Shown here piece after piece: positions 40,635 through 40,722 of a stretch of 40,722 bases of DNA (its first letter is position 1; each line of letters begins with the position of its first letter). The translations under genes were made by a program, and so were the position numbers. The notes beneath the pieces are model-generated. The model ran no database searches and was not told the DNA's origin. It worked only from the letters and a program-made list of their open reading frames with translations. The stretch comes from Betaproteobacteria bacterium (GTDB taxonomy: Bacteria > Pseudomonadota > Gammaproteobacteria > Burkholderiales > SG8-41): assembly GCA_016202565.1 (NCBI GenBank), contig JACQOK010000197.1, forward strand, positions 1 through 40,722, written 5' to 3'.

Positions 40635-40722
40635 GCCAAAACGTGATGAATGCGAGGAGCGGGGCGCAGTTAATATCGCGAATATTAACAAGACCCGCGA
40701 CAACGCAGGCGCGCGTTTTGGC
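40635..40722. promoter_or_regulatory. Palindrome nested in a longer inverted repeat
   Basis: GTTAATAT-CGCGA-ATATTAAC at 40669-40689 is a perfect 8-bp inverted repeat with a 5-base centre, the form of an operator for a dimeric repressor. It is flanked by GCCAAAACG (40635-40643) and CGTTTTGGC (40714-40722), a second perfect 9-bp inverted repeat that ends with the window. It probably belongs to the control region of a gene beyond the right edge. Confidence 0.5.

Overview
This 40.7 kb window is a high-GC bacterial chromosome segment, most likely from a betaproteobacterium. It holds an exopolysaccharide (EPS) assembly locus followed by an operon for polysaccharide lyases and a type II secretion-like machine. 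The assignment rests on the EpsE/EpsF/EpsG trio (export protein, GNVR chain-length protein, EpsG-type kinase), which is typical of Methylobacillus/Nitrosomonadales/Rhodocyclales-like EPS clusters. No rRNA, tRNA, CRISPR array or transposase was seen.

Layout. Positions 1-860 (minus) hold a truncated AlgD-type GDP-mannose 6-dehydrogenase. Positions 1353-4969 (plus) hold a glycosyltransferase, a NodB-like deacetylase and a CapK/PaaK-like adenylate-forming enzyme. Positions 4959-6126 form a scar: the C-terminal remnant of a second heparinase-like gene, a visibly AT-richer transglutaminase-like gene, and another possible remnant. Positions 6152-12138 (minus) hold a heparinase II/III-family protein, a WbpP-like epimerase, a Wzx-type flippase and a glycosyltransferase. 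Positions 12512-14915 (plus) hold a UDP-glucuronate 4-epimerase and UDP-glucose 6-dehydrogenase. Positions 14951-22897 (minus) hold a glycosyltransferase, an AsnB-like amidotransferase, an O-antigen ligase/polymerase-like protein, EpsG, EpsF and EpsE.

From 22898 to 23873 lies a large divergent control region. It contains four TGTC...CGAC-type 18-bp sites at 21-22 bp spacing, a perfect IHF-consensus match and a perfect sigma-54 -24/-12 element, all pointing rightward. Downstream runs a long plus-strand gene string: a 1,478-residue secreted protein with two lyase-like folds joined by three fibronectin III repeats; GspG, GspF and GspE; a secreted beta-helix protein; PilM/GspL-, PilN-, PilO- and PilP/GspC-like proteins; a TPR-containing lipoprotein secretin; and three more pseudopilins. 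The right end (39299-40722) holds remnants of an outer-membrane barrel gene and a LuxR-type regulator, a DUF2188-like small protein, an unrecognised small protein and a palindrome.

How the parts may work together (inference). The sugar-nucleotide enzymes predict a uronate-rich polymer (GDP-ManA, UDP-GlcA, UDP-GalA, plus UDP-GalNAc or a related sugar). That is the type of substrate that lyases with heparinase II/III and PL1-like folds cleave by beta-elimination. The neighbouring operon appears to couple such lyases to a reduced secretion machine under sigma-54 and enhancer-binding-protein control, so one locus may both make and trim its own polymer.
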